A DNA stretch of 64,000 nt. Origin: Marinilabilia rubra (lineage in GTDB: Bacteria > Bacteroidota > Bacteroidia > Bacteroidales > Marinilabiliaceae). The stretch lies in assembly GCF_003121985.1 (NCBI RefSeq), contig NZ_QEWP01000014.1, positions 1-64,000 of the forward strand. The letters are read 5' to 3'. Made by a program: the position numbers and the translations under genes. Of this stretch, positions 54,801 through 63,324 are shown piece after piece. The notes beneath the pieces are model-generated. The model was not told where the DNA came from and did not search any database. It saw only the letters and a list, made by a program, of their open reading frames with translations. Numbering within the stretch: position 1 is the stretch's first letter; each line of letters opens with the position of its first letter.

Positions 54801-55169
54801 TACAACGATCAGAAACCGGATAAAATTTTCTATCAGGGATTGGCCTTGTTGCAATTGAATCGCACCGATGAAGCCATGAGCCGTTTTAACAAACTCATTG
54901 CTTATGGGGAAAAGCATCTGTTTGATGAGGTTAAAATTGATTATTTTGCCGTTTCGCTTCCCGATTTGCTGGTGTGGGAGGAGGATCTGAATGTGAGGAA
55001 TACCATTCACTGTTATTATCTTCTTGGTCTGGGATACCTTGGACAGGGGAAAACCGACAAGGCTGATTATTTTCTGAGTAAAGCTTACGAATTGAATGTA
55101 AACCATCAGGGAGTACAGATTCATTTGGAGATGGCCAGGGAAACAAATAGAATAAAAAGTGTACAATAA
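51849..55169 (+). CDS. Cytoplasmic DUF5107 protein with C-terminal TPR array
   Basis: This is a 1106-residue protein without a signal peptide. Residues 1-330 match the DUF5107 family: a galactose-mutarotase-like beta-sandwich with LENEYVKLMILPQLGGRIQ, GGIEFNWPQHHRPSTYLPVDW and LWWANPAVAVN. The remainder is mainly tetratricopeptide repeats (for example PEAIECWEQSAASNPDFHRV). Family members occur in sugar catabolism loci across several phyla and may be glycoside-active or sugar-processing proteins; no reaction is established. It lies 19 bp upstream of the GH2 gene and after the transporter, so it is probably part of one catabolic operon controlled by the AraC regulator. Confidence 0.9.
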   Translation: MKSNVKVWSQEEVIPTYGIGYPDKNPIFLEKRVYQGSSGAVYPYPVIEKIYDTKEDVAYQAIYLENEYVKLMILPQLGGRIQMAWDKIKQRHFVYYNHVIKPALVGLTGPWISGGIEFNWPQHHRPSTYLPVDWRIEENEDGSATVWVNEIERMFGQKGAAGFTLHPGRAYLEIKGQLFNRTPFPQTFLWWANPAVAVNDHYQSVFPPDVNAVFDHGKRDVSTFPIATGTYYKVDYSSGVDISRYKNLPVPTSYMAIKSKYEFVGGYENDTKAGVLHVANNHISPGKKQWTWGCGDFGVAWDRNLTDEDGPYIELMAGVFTDNQPDFTWLMPGEERTFEQVFLPYRELGVVKNANRNVLLNLEPEQGKLLLKLFGTSVFENAKVVLKEDSKIIWEKTIALSPEKVFEERLDIDASLMDNVCVAVYDGGGEQLISWRAEKDEIKKPAEPAKAAKEPHEILTNEQLFLTGQHLEQYRHATFSPVDYYQEALKRDPKDIRNNNAMGLWFLRRGKFALAKTYFQTAIDTQLERNPNPYDGEPLYNSGVALFYQGNYDEAYDSFYKATWNAAWKSVSFLFLARISARKGLFKRALSEAEQALIANWHNHSARFLKSVLLRKLGESQKAQKWAEECLVIDGFNFGCLYEKALLSGAGSDKDYWHQLMRNANNNYRELALEYASAGFFDEARSIILVGIESCPADCMDQYYTGWFSSKLGDEEARNKYYEEAKDGAEGEFFPNKPEEILILSDALKFSANDWHAAYLLGNIWYDKRQYPEAIECWEQSAASNPDFHRVHRSLALAYYNKLDQKDAALKELELAHDLEPSDPRIVMELDQLYKKLNKPFNERLAFLEAHPEALDYRDDLYLELVTLYNQIGDYEKAKNLISDRKFHPWEGGEGKVPAQYQICRLGLAREALKVKEYQKVVDLMKETLYYPENLGEGKLYGAQENDFYYYMGLGYEGLDEKEKARECFEIASQGLDTPSDAMFYNDQKPDKIFYQGLALLQLNRTDEAMSRFNKLIAYGEKHLFDEVKIDYFAVSLPDLLVWEEDLNVRNTIHCYYLLGLGYLGQGKTDKADYFLSKAYELNVNHQGVQIHLEMARETNRIKSVQ

Positions 55170-55188
55170 TTTTTAAAATCAGGACACA

Positions 55189-57933
55189 ATGAGACATATA
55201 TTACTGCTTCTGCTGGTCATTGTAACAATGGCAGGCTGTCAAAGTAAAGAGATAAAGGAGCTTTCGCTAGCCGGGGAATGGCAATTCCGTTTGGATAGTG
55301 CGGATGTGGGAGTTGATAGTGAGTGGTATGAACAGAATCTTCCGGGAAGTATTAATCTTCCCGGGACTCTGGATGATGCCGGATTTGGAACACCGACTTC
55401 ACTGGAACCGGAGTTAAAGAAGGAGGTTTTACTTGGGCTCACCAGAAAATACGATTATGTTGGGCCGGCCTGGTATTCGCGTGAGTTTACTGTTCCTCAG
55501 AACTGGGACGGAAAGCAGGTTGAATTGAACCTTGAAAGGGTGATATGGAAAACCACTGTGTGGGTTGATGGACAGGAAGTTGGAGGTGGAGAGAGCTTAG
55601 TGGCTCCCCACAGGTTTGATTTTTCAGAGTACTTAAAGCCCGGTCAAAAGCAAAGACTGACTATTCGGATTGATAACCGTAAGCAATATGATATCAGTGT
55701 AAAACTGTTGGCACATGCTTACACAAACGCTACCCAGATAATCTGGAACGGAGTTATTGGTGATCTGAAACTTGAAGCCTCCGATAAATTGAGTATCGAA
55801 AAATTACAGGTTTTCCCCGATTTGGAGCAGAAAAAACTGAACCTGAGCTTTGAGGTACATAACAATACCGGAGAGAACTTTGAAGGGGATGTGAAAGTTG
55901 AGGTTTTTTCTCAGAATGACAATGCCAATCCTGTGAAAGCCAGTAAGTCCATCAATGCCAATGTGAAGAGACAATTGGTGTCGCTTACAGTGGAGATGGA
56001 TGACGAGGAGGTTGTTGCCTGGGATGAATTCAATCCTCATTTGTATGATCTTCACCTTAGCTTTGAAGGAGGCGGATATAATGATGCCGTTTCCGAAACT
56101 TTCGGTATGCGGTCCATAAAAAGGGAAGGTGATCAGATGATGATCAATGGCCGTCCATTGTTCCTGAGAGGCACACTGGAGTGTTGCATCTTTCCATTGA
56201 AAGGTTATCCTCCAATGTCAAAGAAAGAGTGGAAAGAATTAATGATCACTGCCCGGGACTGGGGACTTAATCATTTGCGCTTTCACTCCTGGTGTCCTCC
56301 TGAGGCTGCTTTTGAGGCTGCTGATGAAATAGGATTTTATCTTCAGGCTGAGTTGCCTTACTGGAATCTAACCTTTGGGGAAGACAGTGCCACCGTTAGG
56401 TTCTTGAAGGAGGAAGCTCAGCGAATGATCGATGAGTATGGCAATCATCCATCTTTCTGTTTCTGGTCGATGGGCAATGAGATTGAAGGTGATTTTGAAC
56501 AGCTGAATGATCTGGTACATAGTCTGAAATCCAGAGATAACCGTCATCTGTATTGTGTTACGGCTTTTACTTTTCAGGAGGGGCACGGAAAGGCCCCTGA
56601 GCCTTACGATGACTTTTTCATTACCCAATACACCGACAGTGGATGGGTGAGAGGACAAGGGGTTTTTAATGTGGAATATCCCTCGTTTGATAAAGATTAT
56701 CAGGCCACGGCAGGACATCTTGAGGTTCCGCTGATAACGCACGAAATAGGTCAGTATTCCGTTTACCCCGATCCGGCAGAAGCTGCTAAATACACTGGCA
56801 ATCTTTTACCTTTGAATTTCCAGGCTATCGGAAATGATATGGAGAAAAACGGAATGCTGGAAATGGCTCCCGACTTTCATAAAGCTACCGGTGCTTTTGC
56901 AGGTGTTCTTTACAAAGAAGAGATAGAACGGGCCCTGAAGACAGAGCCTGTAAGCGGTTTTCAATTGCTGGATCTGCATGATTTTCCAGGACAGGGAACT
57001 GCCCTGGTTGGTTTGCTGGATGCTTTCTGGGATCCAAAAGGTGCCGTTAGTAAGGTGTGGTTTACCCGTTTTTCATCGCCCGTAGTGCCTCTTTTGAGAT
57101 ACGAAAAAGCGGTGTATGAAAACAATGAAGTGTTCAAGGCCATTCCTCAGGTGGTTAATTACAGCAATAATGATTTGAGCGAGGTTCTTACCTGCAGAGT
57201 GAAGTCTTCTTCAGGAGAGCAATTGTTTGAAGAAAATGTGGGTGTTAAAGATATTCCTGTTGGCAATCAAAAGCTGGAAGAGTCATTTTCTTTTGATTTT
57301 TCAACCATCGATGAAGCGCAACAGTTGACTTTGGAATTGCAATATGGCGAATTTGTGAATGCCTGGAAAATATGGGTTTATCCTGCAGGTAAATCGGTTG
57401 ATACCACTGATTTAGTAGTGACAAGATCTTTTACAGAAGCCAGACAAGCGTTGGAACACGGCAAAAAAGTATTGTTGAATCCGGATGTTGAGTCACTGAA
57501 AGGCATTGAAGGAATGTTTGTGCCGGTTTTCTGGAGTCCTGTTCACTTTCCCGATCAGCCCGGAACTATGGGGTTGTTGATGGATGAGAACCATAAGGCT
57601 TTTAAGATATTTCCTACATCATATCACTCAGACTGGCAGTGGTGGGATTTGTGCAAACGATCCAAAACCCTTGAACTGCCTTATGATTTCGATGGAGAAA
57701 TTATCGTTCAGGTGGTCGATAATTTTGCCAAAAACCGTCTGCTGGCTGATGTATTTGAAGCCCGCATTGGTGATGGAAAACTGATTTTCTGTTCTATGGA
57801 TATTTCCGAAGATTTGGATGAACGCCCTGTGGCAAGGCAACTTAGAAAGAGTCTGCAAAAATATATGAATAGTGAGGATTTTACCCCGGAAAAGACGCTT
57901 AAATGGGAAGATATAGAACAGTTTGAGTTGTAA
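55189..57933 (+). CDS. GH2 glycosidase lipoprotein (beta-galactosidase/beta-glucuronidase-like)
   Basis: This is a 914-residue lipoprotein (Cys17 in TMAGC). It has the GH2 order: a jelly-roll sugar-binding domain (about 25-190, PGTLDDAGFG, WYSREFTVP), an immunoglobulin-like domain (about 200-310), and a TIM-barrel (about 315-640). FWSMGNEIEG gives acid/base Glu431, and LITHEIGQYS gives candidate nucleophile Glu519. An additional C-terminal domain follows. GH2 enzymes remove beta-linked galactose, glucuronate or mannose from chain ends; which one is not clear here. It begins 19 bp after the DUF5107 gene. No terminator hairpin follows, but a MITE-like element does. Confidence 0.94.
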   Translation: MRHILLLLLVIVTMAGCQSKEIKELSLAGEWQFRLDSADVGVDSEWYEQNLPGSINLPGTLDDAGFGTPTSLEPELKKEVLLGLTRKYDYVGPAWYSREFTVPQNWDGKQVELNLERVIWKTTVWVDGQEVGGGESLVAPHRFDFSEYLKPGQKQRLTIRIDNRKQYDISVKLLAHAYTNATQIIWNGVIGDLKLEASDKLSIEKLQVFPDLEQKKLNLSFEVHNNTGENFEGDVKVEVFSQNDNANPVKASKSINANVKRQLVSLTVEMDDEEVVAWDEFNPHLYDLHLSFEGGGYNDAVSETFGMRSIKREGDQMMINGRPLFLRGTLECCIFPLKGYPPMSKKEWKELMITARDWGLNHLRFHSWCPPEAAFEAADEIGFYLQAELPYWNLTFGEDSATVRFLKEEAQRMIDEYGNHPSFCFWSMGNEIEGDFEQLNDLVHSLKSRDNRHLYCVTAFTFQEGHGKAPEPYDDFFITQYTDSGWVRGQGVFNVEYPSFDKDYQATAGHLEVPLITHEIGQYSVYPDPAEAAKYTGNLLPLNFQAIGNDMEKNGMLEMAPDFHKATGAFAGVLYKEEIERALKTEPVSGFQLLDLHDFPGQGTALVGLLDAFWDPKGAVSKVWFTRFSSPVVPLLRYEKAVYENNEVFKAIPQVVNYSNNDLSEVLTCRVKSSSGEQLFEENVGVKDIPVGNQKLEESFSFDFSTIDEAQQLTLELQYGEFVNAWKIWVYPAGKSVDTTDLVVTRSFTEARQALEHGKKVLLNPDVESLKGIEGMFVPVFWSPVHFPDQPGTMGLLMDENHKAFKIFPTSYHSDWQWWDLCKRSKTLELPYDFDGEIIVQVVDNFAKNRLLADVFEARIGDGKLIFCSMDISEDLDERPVARQLRKSLQKYMNSEDFTPEKTLKWEDIEQFEL

Positions 57934-58015
57934 GAGCACGTTAACAATGGACGATTAGCAGTTTAATAATTGCTTTCCCTTTAAAATACTTCGAGAAATA
58001 GTTTTGACGTTAAAT

Positions 58016-58146
58016 GGGGTGTCCAAAAAGTATAAAACACCAAAGGCTGTGTCATGTTGAGCGAAACCTAAACCTCTGCTTATTAAACGAACAGATTCTT
58101 CGACAAGCTCAGAATGACTTCAAATTTGGACTTTTTGGATAACCCC
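58016..58146. repeat. MITE-like element B, copy 2
   Basis: This 131-bp element starts GGGGTGTCCAAAAAGT and ends ACTTTTTGGATAACCCC, inverted copies of each other. Its interior (CCAAAGGCTGTGTCAT and ATTCTTCGACAAGCTCAGAA) closely matches copy 1 at 10761-10890. It lies in the gap between the convergent GH2 gene and HTCS gene. Confidence 0.7.
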
Positions 58147-58228
58147 TTTTATTGCTCTGAAGGTGCTCAATTCATAATAAAAAATGTCATGTCAAGGGTA
58201 GGATGTCGGTTGAGACTGACTTGATAAT

Positions 58229-58392
58229 AGTGTGACATTTATTAAATTGGGTTACTTAAGTTTTTTGTGGTTTTTTTCTTTATGCAAGGCGGGGTTTGCT
58301 TAGCATAGCCTTAGCTATGGTTAAAAGCCCCAACGAAGCAGAAAGGAAAAAAGCGCCTGAAATTAGTGAATGAATTTAGTGATTGTCACACT
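58229..58392. repeat. MITE-like element C overlapping the HTCS stop codon
   Basis: The ends AGTGTGACATTTATTAAATT (58229-58248) and AATTTAGTGATTGTCACACT (58373-58392) are inverted copies (16 of 20). The middle has a hairpin (GCATAGC / GCTATG with GGGG / CCCC outside). Its right end supplies two of the three bases of the minus-strand stop codon of the regulator at 58391. Confidence 0.6.
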
Positions 58393-61300
58393 AGGTTACG
58401 CCATTACTTTTCTTTTGATATTGAGTAGGGGTAACCCCAAACTCTTTTTTAAAAGTCACTCCAAAATAGCTCACATCTTTAAAACCGCATTTAAAAGCCA
58501 CATCCGAAATTGTTAAATCACCTTCCTCAATCATTTCGGCTGCTTTGAGCATTCTGGTTTTTCTGATAAATGTATTTGGGTTAATGTTCAGTAAATCAGA
58601 TATTTTTCGGTAAAGCATTGAGTTGCTCATGGAAACCTCCCGGGCCAGCAATTTTACCGAAAAATCAGGGTTGGCAAGGTTGTTCTCAATCACTTGTCTG
58701 GCCTTTTGTAAAAATGCATCATCTTTTGTGGTTACTTTGCTGACAGTGGCCGGCTTTTTTTGTTTTTCAATCCGGTTCAACGTTCTTTTTTGTTGTTCGA
58801 GTAGTGCTTCCATTCTGGCCAGTAAGGTGTTTATGTTGAATGGTTTGGACATGTAACTGTCGGCTCCTGCTCTGTATCCTTCCGCCTTTTCCTCGTCCGA
58901 AGATTTTGCAGTAAGCAGAATTACCGGTATGTGAGTGGTTGTTTGGCTGTTTTTTATTTTCCGGCACAATTCCAGTCCATCCATAGCAGGCATTAAAATG
59001 TCTGATATGATGATGTCAGGTCTTCTGTTTAACGCCATTTCATAGGCGGTTATTCCATTTGGCGCTTCCAGCACAGAAAACAATTTTTCAATGTTACTTT
59101 TTATGATTTTTCTGAAATCAGCATTGTCTTCGACAATAAGAACTGTAGGCTTTTCATCAAAAACGTGATGAAGGTTTTTAAGTCTTAAGAGTGTTTCTTC
59201 TTCAATGATTTCAGGCTGCATGAAACTTTCTGAGTGATGACCTTTTTTCTGAGTTACAATTTCATCAGATCTGAACGCTTTTTTGTTGATGGGAATAGAA
59301 AAGAAGGCTGATGTACCATTTTCAGGTACACTATCTATTCTTAGAGTGCCTTTGTGAGCTTCAATCATCGACTTGGTTAATGCCAGTCCAATACCAAAGC
59401 CACTGCCATTGCTGTTTTTCGATTTAAAGGACTGAAATCGTTTGAATATAAGATTGAGCTTTTCTGCAGATATCCCGCTACCAGAGTCCTTCACAATGAA
59501 AAGTGCCTGTGTTTGGTTTCCCTCTTTTTTTAGAGATAGCTGTAAATTGACAGATCCTTCTTCAGGTGTGAATTTAAAGGCATTGGATAACAAATTGTAA
59601 AGAATAATGTCCAGTTTTTCATGATCAAACCAAACAGGTGATTCCGGACATTGTATTTCACAATAAAATTGAATGTGTTTTTTTCTTGCCAGTGGTGTGA
59701 AGTTGTCACATATATTTTGTACAAATTGGTTCAGATTATCTGATGCCACACTTAAGGGGAGTTGTTCTACTTCCGATTTACTGTAATAAAGAAACTGCTG
59801 GTTCAATCGGTTTAGCCGGTTTATATTTCGTTCGGCCAGAGAAAGGTCTTTTCCGTTAGGAGCATTCCGAAGATGGCGCCAATCGTCAATCAGGCATGAT
59901 AAAATATTGAGAGGAGTAAGGAATTCGTGAGAAATATTGGCAAATAATCCCTGTTTGAAATGATTTAGTTTTTCGGACTTTTGCCGTTCTATATGTTCAA
60001 TTTGAAGGGCGTGTTTTACCTGTTGGTTTTTGCGCTCCATTCGGAATATTAAAGCAATGATGCCACCGAACAAAAAGAAGTAAAGTGTAAAGGCCCACCA
60101 GGTTTTGTAAGGAGCTGGTCTGACTTTAATGAATAACTTTTCTGCATGGGGGTTCCAGTAGCCGTGACTGTTGGAGCCTTTTATTTTTAAGGTATATTGT
60201 CCAGGTTTAAGGTTTGCATAATTTAATGTTCGTGTATTGGCATCCATTACTCGCCACCGGTCTTCAAGTCCTTCCAGTTTGACTGAGTATTTATTGTTTT
60301 CGGGCTGAGAGAATGAGAGGGCTGCAAAAGTAATTGAGATGTTGTTTTTGAAGTGGTTTAAAATCAAAGGATCATCAGGACCTGATGCGCTCTGGACCGG
60401 TTCCCCCATAACTTTAATATCAGTAATGACTACAGGAGGAATAAAGCTGTCCGGTTTTATCTTTAGCGGATCAAAGAAATTGAAGCCACGGTTTCCTCCG
60501 ATAAATAAATTTCCTTCATTATCCAGATAGCTGGCTCCTTTGTTAAATATATTGCTTTGAAGTCCGTTCTCCTGAAGAAAATAGTTGGATTTAATCTGCC
60601 CTTCGTCAGTGTTCATTCTGGTTAATCCCCGGTTGGTACCAATCCACAGATTACCACCGGCATCTTGTTCCATGTTATAAATGATATTGCCGGATACATG
60701 GTTGTTGAAAGGAATGAAATGACTGTTTTCGGAATCCCATTTAAAAAGGCCTCCTCCTCCCGAACCAACCCAGAGTTGCTTGTCCGCATCTTCAAAAAGC
60801 GTGATGATGTGGTCGGTTATTAGTCCGTTTTCGCTATTGGCCATGTATTGCTCAAATATAAGCGGATAATGGGTTCTGATATTAGATGTCAGTCGGTTGA
60901 TGCCATGATCAAAGGTAGCCACCCACAGGTTTTCTTGGTGGTCCTCAAGTATTTTTGATATGCGGTTACTGCTTAACGACCCGGCATCGTTCGGGTTATA
61001 CTGGTAACGAAGAACACTGAAATTGCTGAATTTTTCCGGTTGAAAAGGCACTATTTTGTACAGACCGTTTTCTGTGCCAATCCAGAGGTAACCCAGATGG
61101 TCCTCATAAATATCAAATATTTCTCTTGAGGGGAAGTCGTAAGCCTCGGTGGTTTTGTTAATGATCAGGTATTGACCTGTTTGTAGGTTGAATTTAATGA
61201 GTCCCGAGTACCGTGTTCCCAGCCAGAGGTTTCCTTGTTGGTCCCAATGGAAGCAATTAACAGTGTTAAGATCGGAGGGTAATCTATTAAAAGGGATTAA

Positions 61301-62551
61301 TTCGGTATAATGAGTGAAACTTTCCGTTTTGGTGTCATAAGCGCCAAATCCCAGACTACGTACACCAATCAGTAATTCTCCTTCAGGAGTTTTGGTAAAG
61401 GCAGAAACCGACTGACTTTGCCGTGAAACAAAAACATCCGGGATTTGATAGGGCGTGAATAATTTAATTTTATTGTCGATCTTATTTACACCTCCCCCCG
61501 ATGTGCCCACCCACATGAGGCCCGATGCATCACATAAAAGAGAGTAAGCTTCATTCTGCGATAAGCGTCGATTTTGAATGTTATTTCTAAACTGATAAAA
61601 AACGGGTGATGGATGAGCCGGCTGTTCCATCATTGTTAAACCATAGGGAGTCCCCACCCATAAGTTGCTGTCCTTGTCAAATGCCAGGTCATAGATGATG
61701 TCTCCGGCAATGGATTTTTGGTCTTCTTTGTAGGTGAGATGATTTTTTACAATCATCGAATCTTTTTGCAAGGTGAAATTTATTAGCCCGCCATCCCAAA
61801 GTCCAAGCCAGTATTCATTGGCTTTTCCTTGTATCATGGAAAAGGGTGAAAAGTGTGGGATGTTCAGCAGGATATCTTTCCCGGTCCAGGTGTTAATTTG
61901 TCCGGTGGATTTGTTTATCTGAGTCAACGCTCCTTTCCACGAAGCAATCCATACATTTTCTGATTTATCAATGTAAATATTGGTAATCCAGTTGGAATTC
62001 ATTCCACACTCCTGGCGTGATATGTTGTAAGTCTCGATAATTCCGGATTCCCTGGAAAGAACCTCGACGCCTGCCCCAGAGCTGCCTATCCATATGTTGT
62101 CATCCTTGTCGATGACGAGGGTGTTTAAAACGTCGTATGAGAGATTGAAAGGAGGCTTTGTTTGTGTATTATAAAAAGTGAATTGCTCTGTCACTTTATT
62201 AAGACTTGCGACTCCCCGGTCAGTGGCACACCATAAAAGACCTTTTGAGTCTTCTTTTATTTTGTTGAAAGAGTTGGTGATAAGCCCTTTGCTATGATGA
62301 TGAGCGATTGAAAATGATTTTAGTTCATAACCGTCGTAACGGATGAGTCCTTCGGTGGTGCAAAACCACAAATAACCTTCCGAATCCTGAAAAACATCAT
62401 TTATCTCATCTGAGGGCAAACCGTGGTTGCTGCTGATTATGTCAATATCGTAATGACTTTGGGCCTTTAAATTTAAAACAAGAGGAATCATGATTAGCAT
62501 CAGGCTTGTTAGACGGACTAACCCTTGATTCATAATTGATGTCGTGATCAT
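58391..62551 (-). CDS. Hybrid two-component system (HTCS) glycan sensor/regulator
   Basis: This is a 1386-residue one-protein signalling system. A signal sequence is followed by a periplasmic sensor of two seven-bladed propellers (Reg_prop repeats such as GYLWFCTTEGLIRYDG, about 30-715) and a Y_Y_Y domain (about 750-800). One helix (about 815-837) leads to HisKA with His875 (ISHEFLTPLN) and an ATPase domain (NLLSNAFKFTPEEG, GFGIGLALTKS). A receiver with Asp1184 (SDILMPAMDG) and an AraC DNA-binding domain (VAFKCGFKDVSYFGVTFK) complete it. It senses an oligosaccharide in the periplasm and activates genes directly. A second ATG at 62533 also gives a good signal. The divergent GH30 gene is its likely target. 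Confidence 0.96.
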   Translation of the reverse strand: MITTSIMNQGLVRLTSLMLIMIPLVLNLKAQSHYDIDIISSNHGLPSDEINDVFQDSEGYLWFCTTEGLIRYDGYELKSFSIAHHHSKGLITNSFNKIKEDSKGLLWCATDRGVASLNKVTEQFTFYNTQTKPPFNLSYDVLNTLVIDKDDNIWIGSSGAGVEVLSRESGIIETYNISRQECGMNSNWITNIYIDKSENVWIASWKGALTQINKSTGQINTWTGKDILLNIPHFSPFSMIQGKANEYWLGLWDGGLINFTLQKDSMIVKNHLTYKEDQKSIAGDIIYDLAFDKDSNLWVGTPYGLTMMEQPAHPSPVFYQFRNNIQNRRLSQNEAYSLLCDASGLMWVGTSGGGVNKIDNKIKLFTPYQIPDVFVSRQSQSVSAFTKTPEGELLIGVRSLGFGAYDTKTESFTHYTELIPFNRLPSDLNTVNCFHWDQQGNLWLGTRYSGLIKFNLQTGQYLIINKTTEAYDFPSREIFDIYEDHLGYLWIGTENGLYKIVPFQPEKFSNFSVLRYQYNPNDAGSLSSNRISKILEDHQENLWVATFDHGINRLTSNIRTHYPLIFEQYMANSENGLITDHIITLFEDADKQLWVGSGGGGLFKWDSENSHFIPFNNHVSGNIIYNMEQDAGGNLWIGTNRGLTRMNTDEGQIKSNYFLQENGLQSNIFNKGASYLDNEGNLFIGGNRGFNFFDPLKIKPDSFIPPVVITDIKVMGEPVQSASGPDDPLILNHFKNNISITFAALSFSQPENNKYSVKLEGLEDRWRVMDANTRTLNYANLKPGQYTLKIKGSNSHGYWNPHAEKLFIKVRPAPYKTWWAFTLYFFLFGGIIALIFRMERKNQQVKHALQIEHIERQKSEKLNHFKQGLFANISHEFLTPLNILSCLIDDWRHLRNAPNGKDLSLAERNINRLNRLNQQFLYYSKSEVEQLPLSVASDNLNQFVQNICDNFTPLARKKHIQFYCEIQCPESPVWFDHEKLDIILYNLLSNAFKFTPEEGSVNLQLSLKKEGNQTQALFIVKDSGSGISAEKLNLIFKRFQSFKSKNSNGSGFGIGLALTKSMIEAHKGTLRIDSVPENGTSAFFSIPINKKAFRSDEIVTQKKGHHSESFMQPEIIEEETLLRLKNLHHVFDEKPTVLIVEDNADFRKIIKSNIEKLFSVLEAPNGITAYEMALNRRPDIIISDILMPAMDGLELCRKIKNSQTTTHIPVILLTAKSSDEEKAEGYRAGADSYMSKPFNINTLLARMEALLEQQKRTLNRIEKQKKPATVSKVTTKDDAFLQKARQVIENNLANPDFSVKLLAREVSMSNSMLYRKISDLLNINPNTFIRKTRMLKAAEMIEEGDLTISDVAFKCGFKDVSYFGVTFKKEFGVTPTQYQKKSNGVT

Positions 62552-63324
62552 GGTATTTATGTTTTATAATATCCGGTTATTTACCTTATTGAAAATATAG
62601 AGGGGCTTTGCCCCTTAAACCCCAATTACTTTTTTGTCTTGACACAAAAAAGTAATCAAAAAAAGTCAAGGCTGTGATCGCTTCACTCAAAAAAACAGCG
62701 TTTGATGGCTAAAATCTTTTAAACTCGCCTGTCGGCTCAAACAGAAAAGATTTTTTAACGCCATCTTCACTTGTTTTTTTGGCTCACCGGTCAAGGCCGT
62801 CCTTCTCGGTGGGGGCTGCTTTCAAGTTGGGCATAAGACCAGATACTCATTTACGTTTTTAATCTTTTTGCGTCTGTGTTTTTGCCTTGATCATGCTCTG
62901 CGATATGACAACACTCCGTTATCCCCGATGCTTCGGGATTATAAACAATTGAAAAGGAGTGATTTGCACAAAGATTAATGTCAAAATCAACTCTCTGATA
63001 ATAAAAACTTTGCGACATGGCGTCTCTGCGTTTAGGCTTTTTTAACGGACTATTGATTTGAAATAGATGGCTAAAAATAAGCTTTGTTTTGCCGGATTTG
63101 AGATTTATTCACCTTGTAAATTATTCAAAAATAAGAAAAATGATGAATGAAATTTAAATAAAAACCCCAAGTAATTAAAGATCAAGCTCATAAAAATGTT
63201 TTTGCAGAAAAATTAATAATTGTAAATGCACGAAAAACAAGGTTTTGTGAATGAAAATTAATGCATTCATCGTAAAAAGTTAACTTATTTTGATGGTGTT
63301 GTTTAAAAATTAACAAATATTCAG
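62552..63324. other. Divergent intergenic region with several dispersed repeats
   Basis: These 773 bp between the HTCS and GH30 genes hold AGGGGCTTTGCCCCT (62601-62615) and a 13-bp perfect hairpin (ATTACTTTTTTGT at 62625 with ACAAAAAAGTAAT at 62644). An inverted pair around GATGGC/GCCATC (about 62705-62766), one CCCGATGCTTCGGGA (62924-62938) and the 29-bp repeat copy 2 (63006-63034) follow. The last 250 bp, next to GH30, are AT-rich and repeat-free and probably carry its promoter. Confidence 0.6.
63006..63034. repeat. Dispersed 29-bp repeat, copy 2
   Basis: The reverse complement matches 35279-35307 at 25 of 29 positions (TAAACGC...GCAAAGTT). No coding role. Confidence 0.6.
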
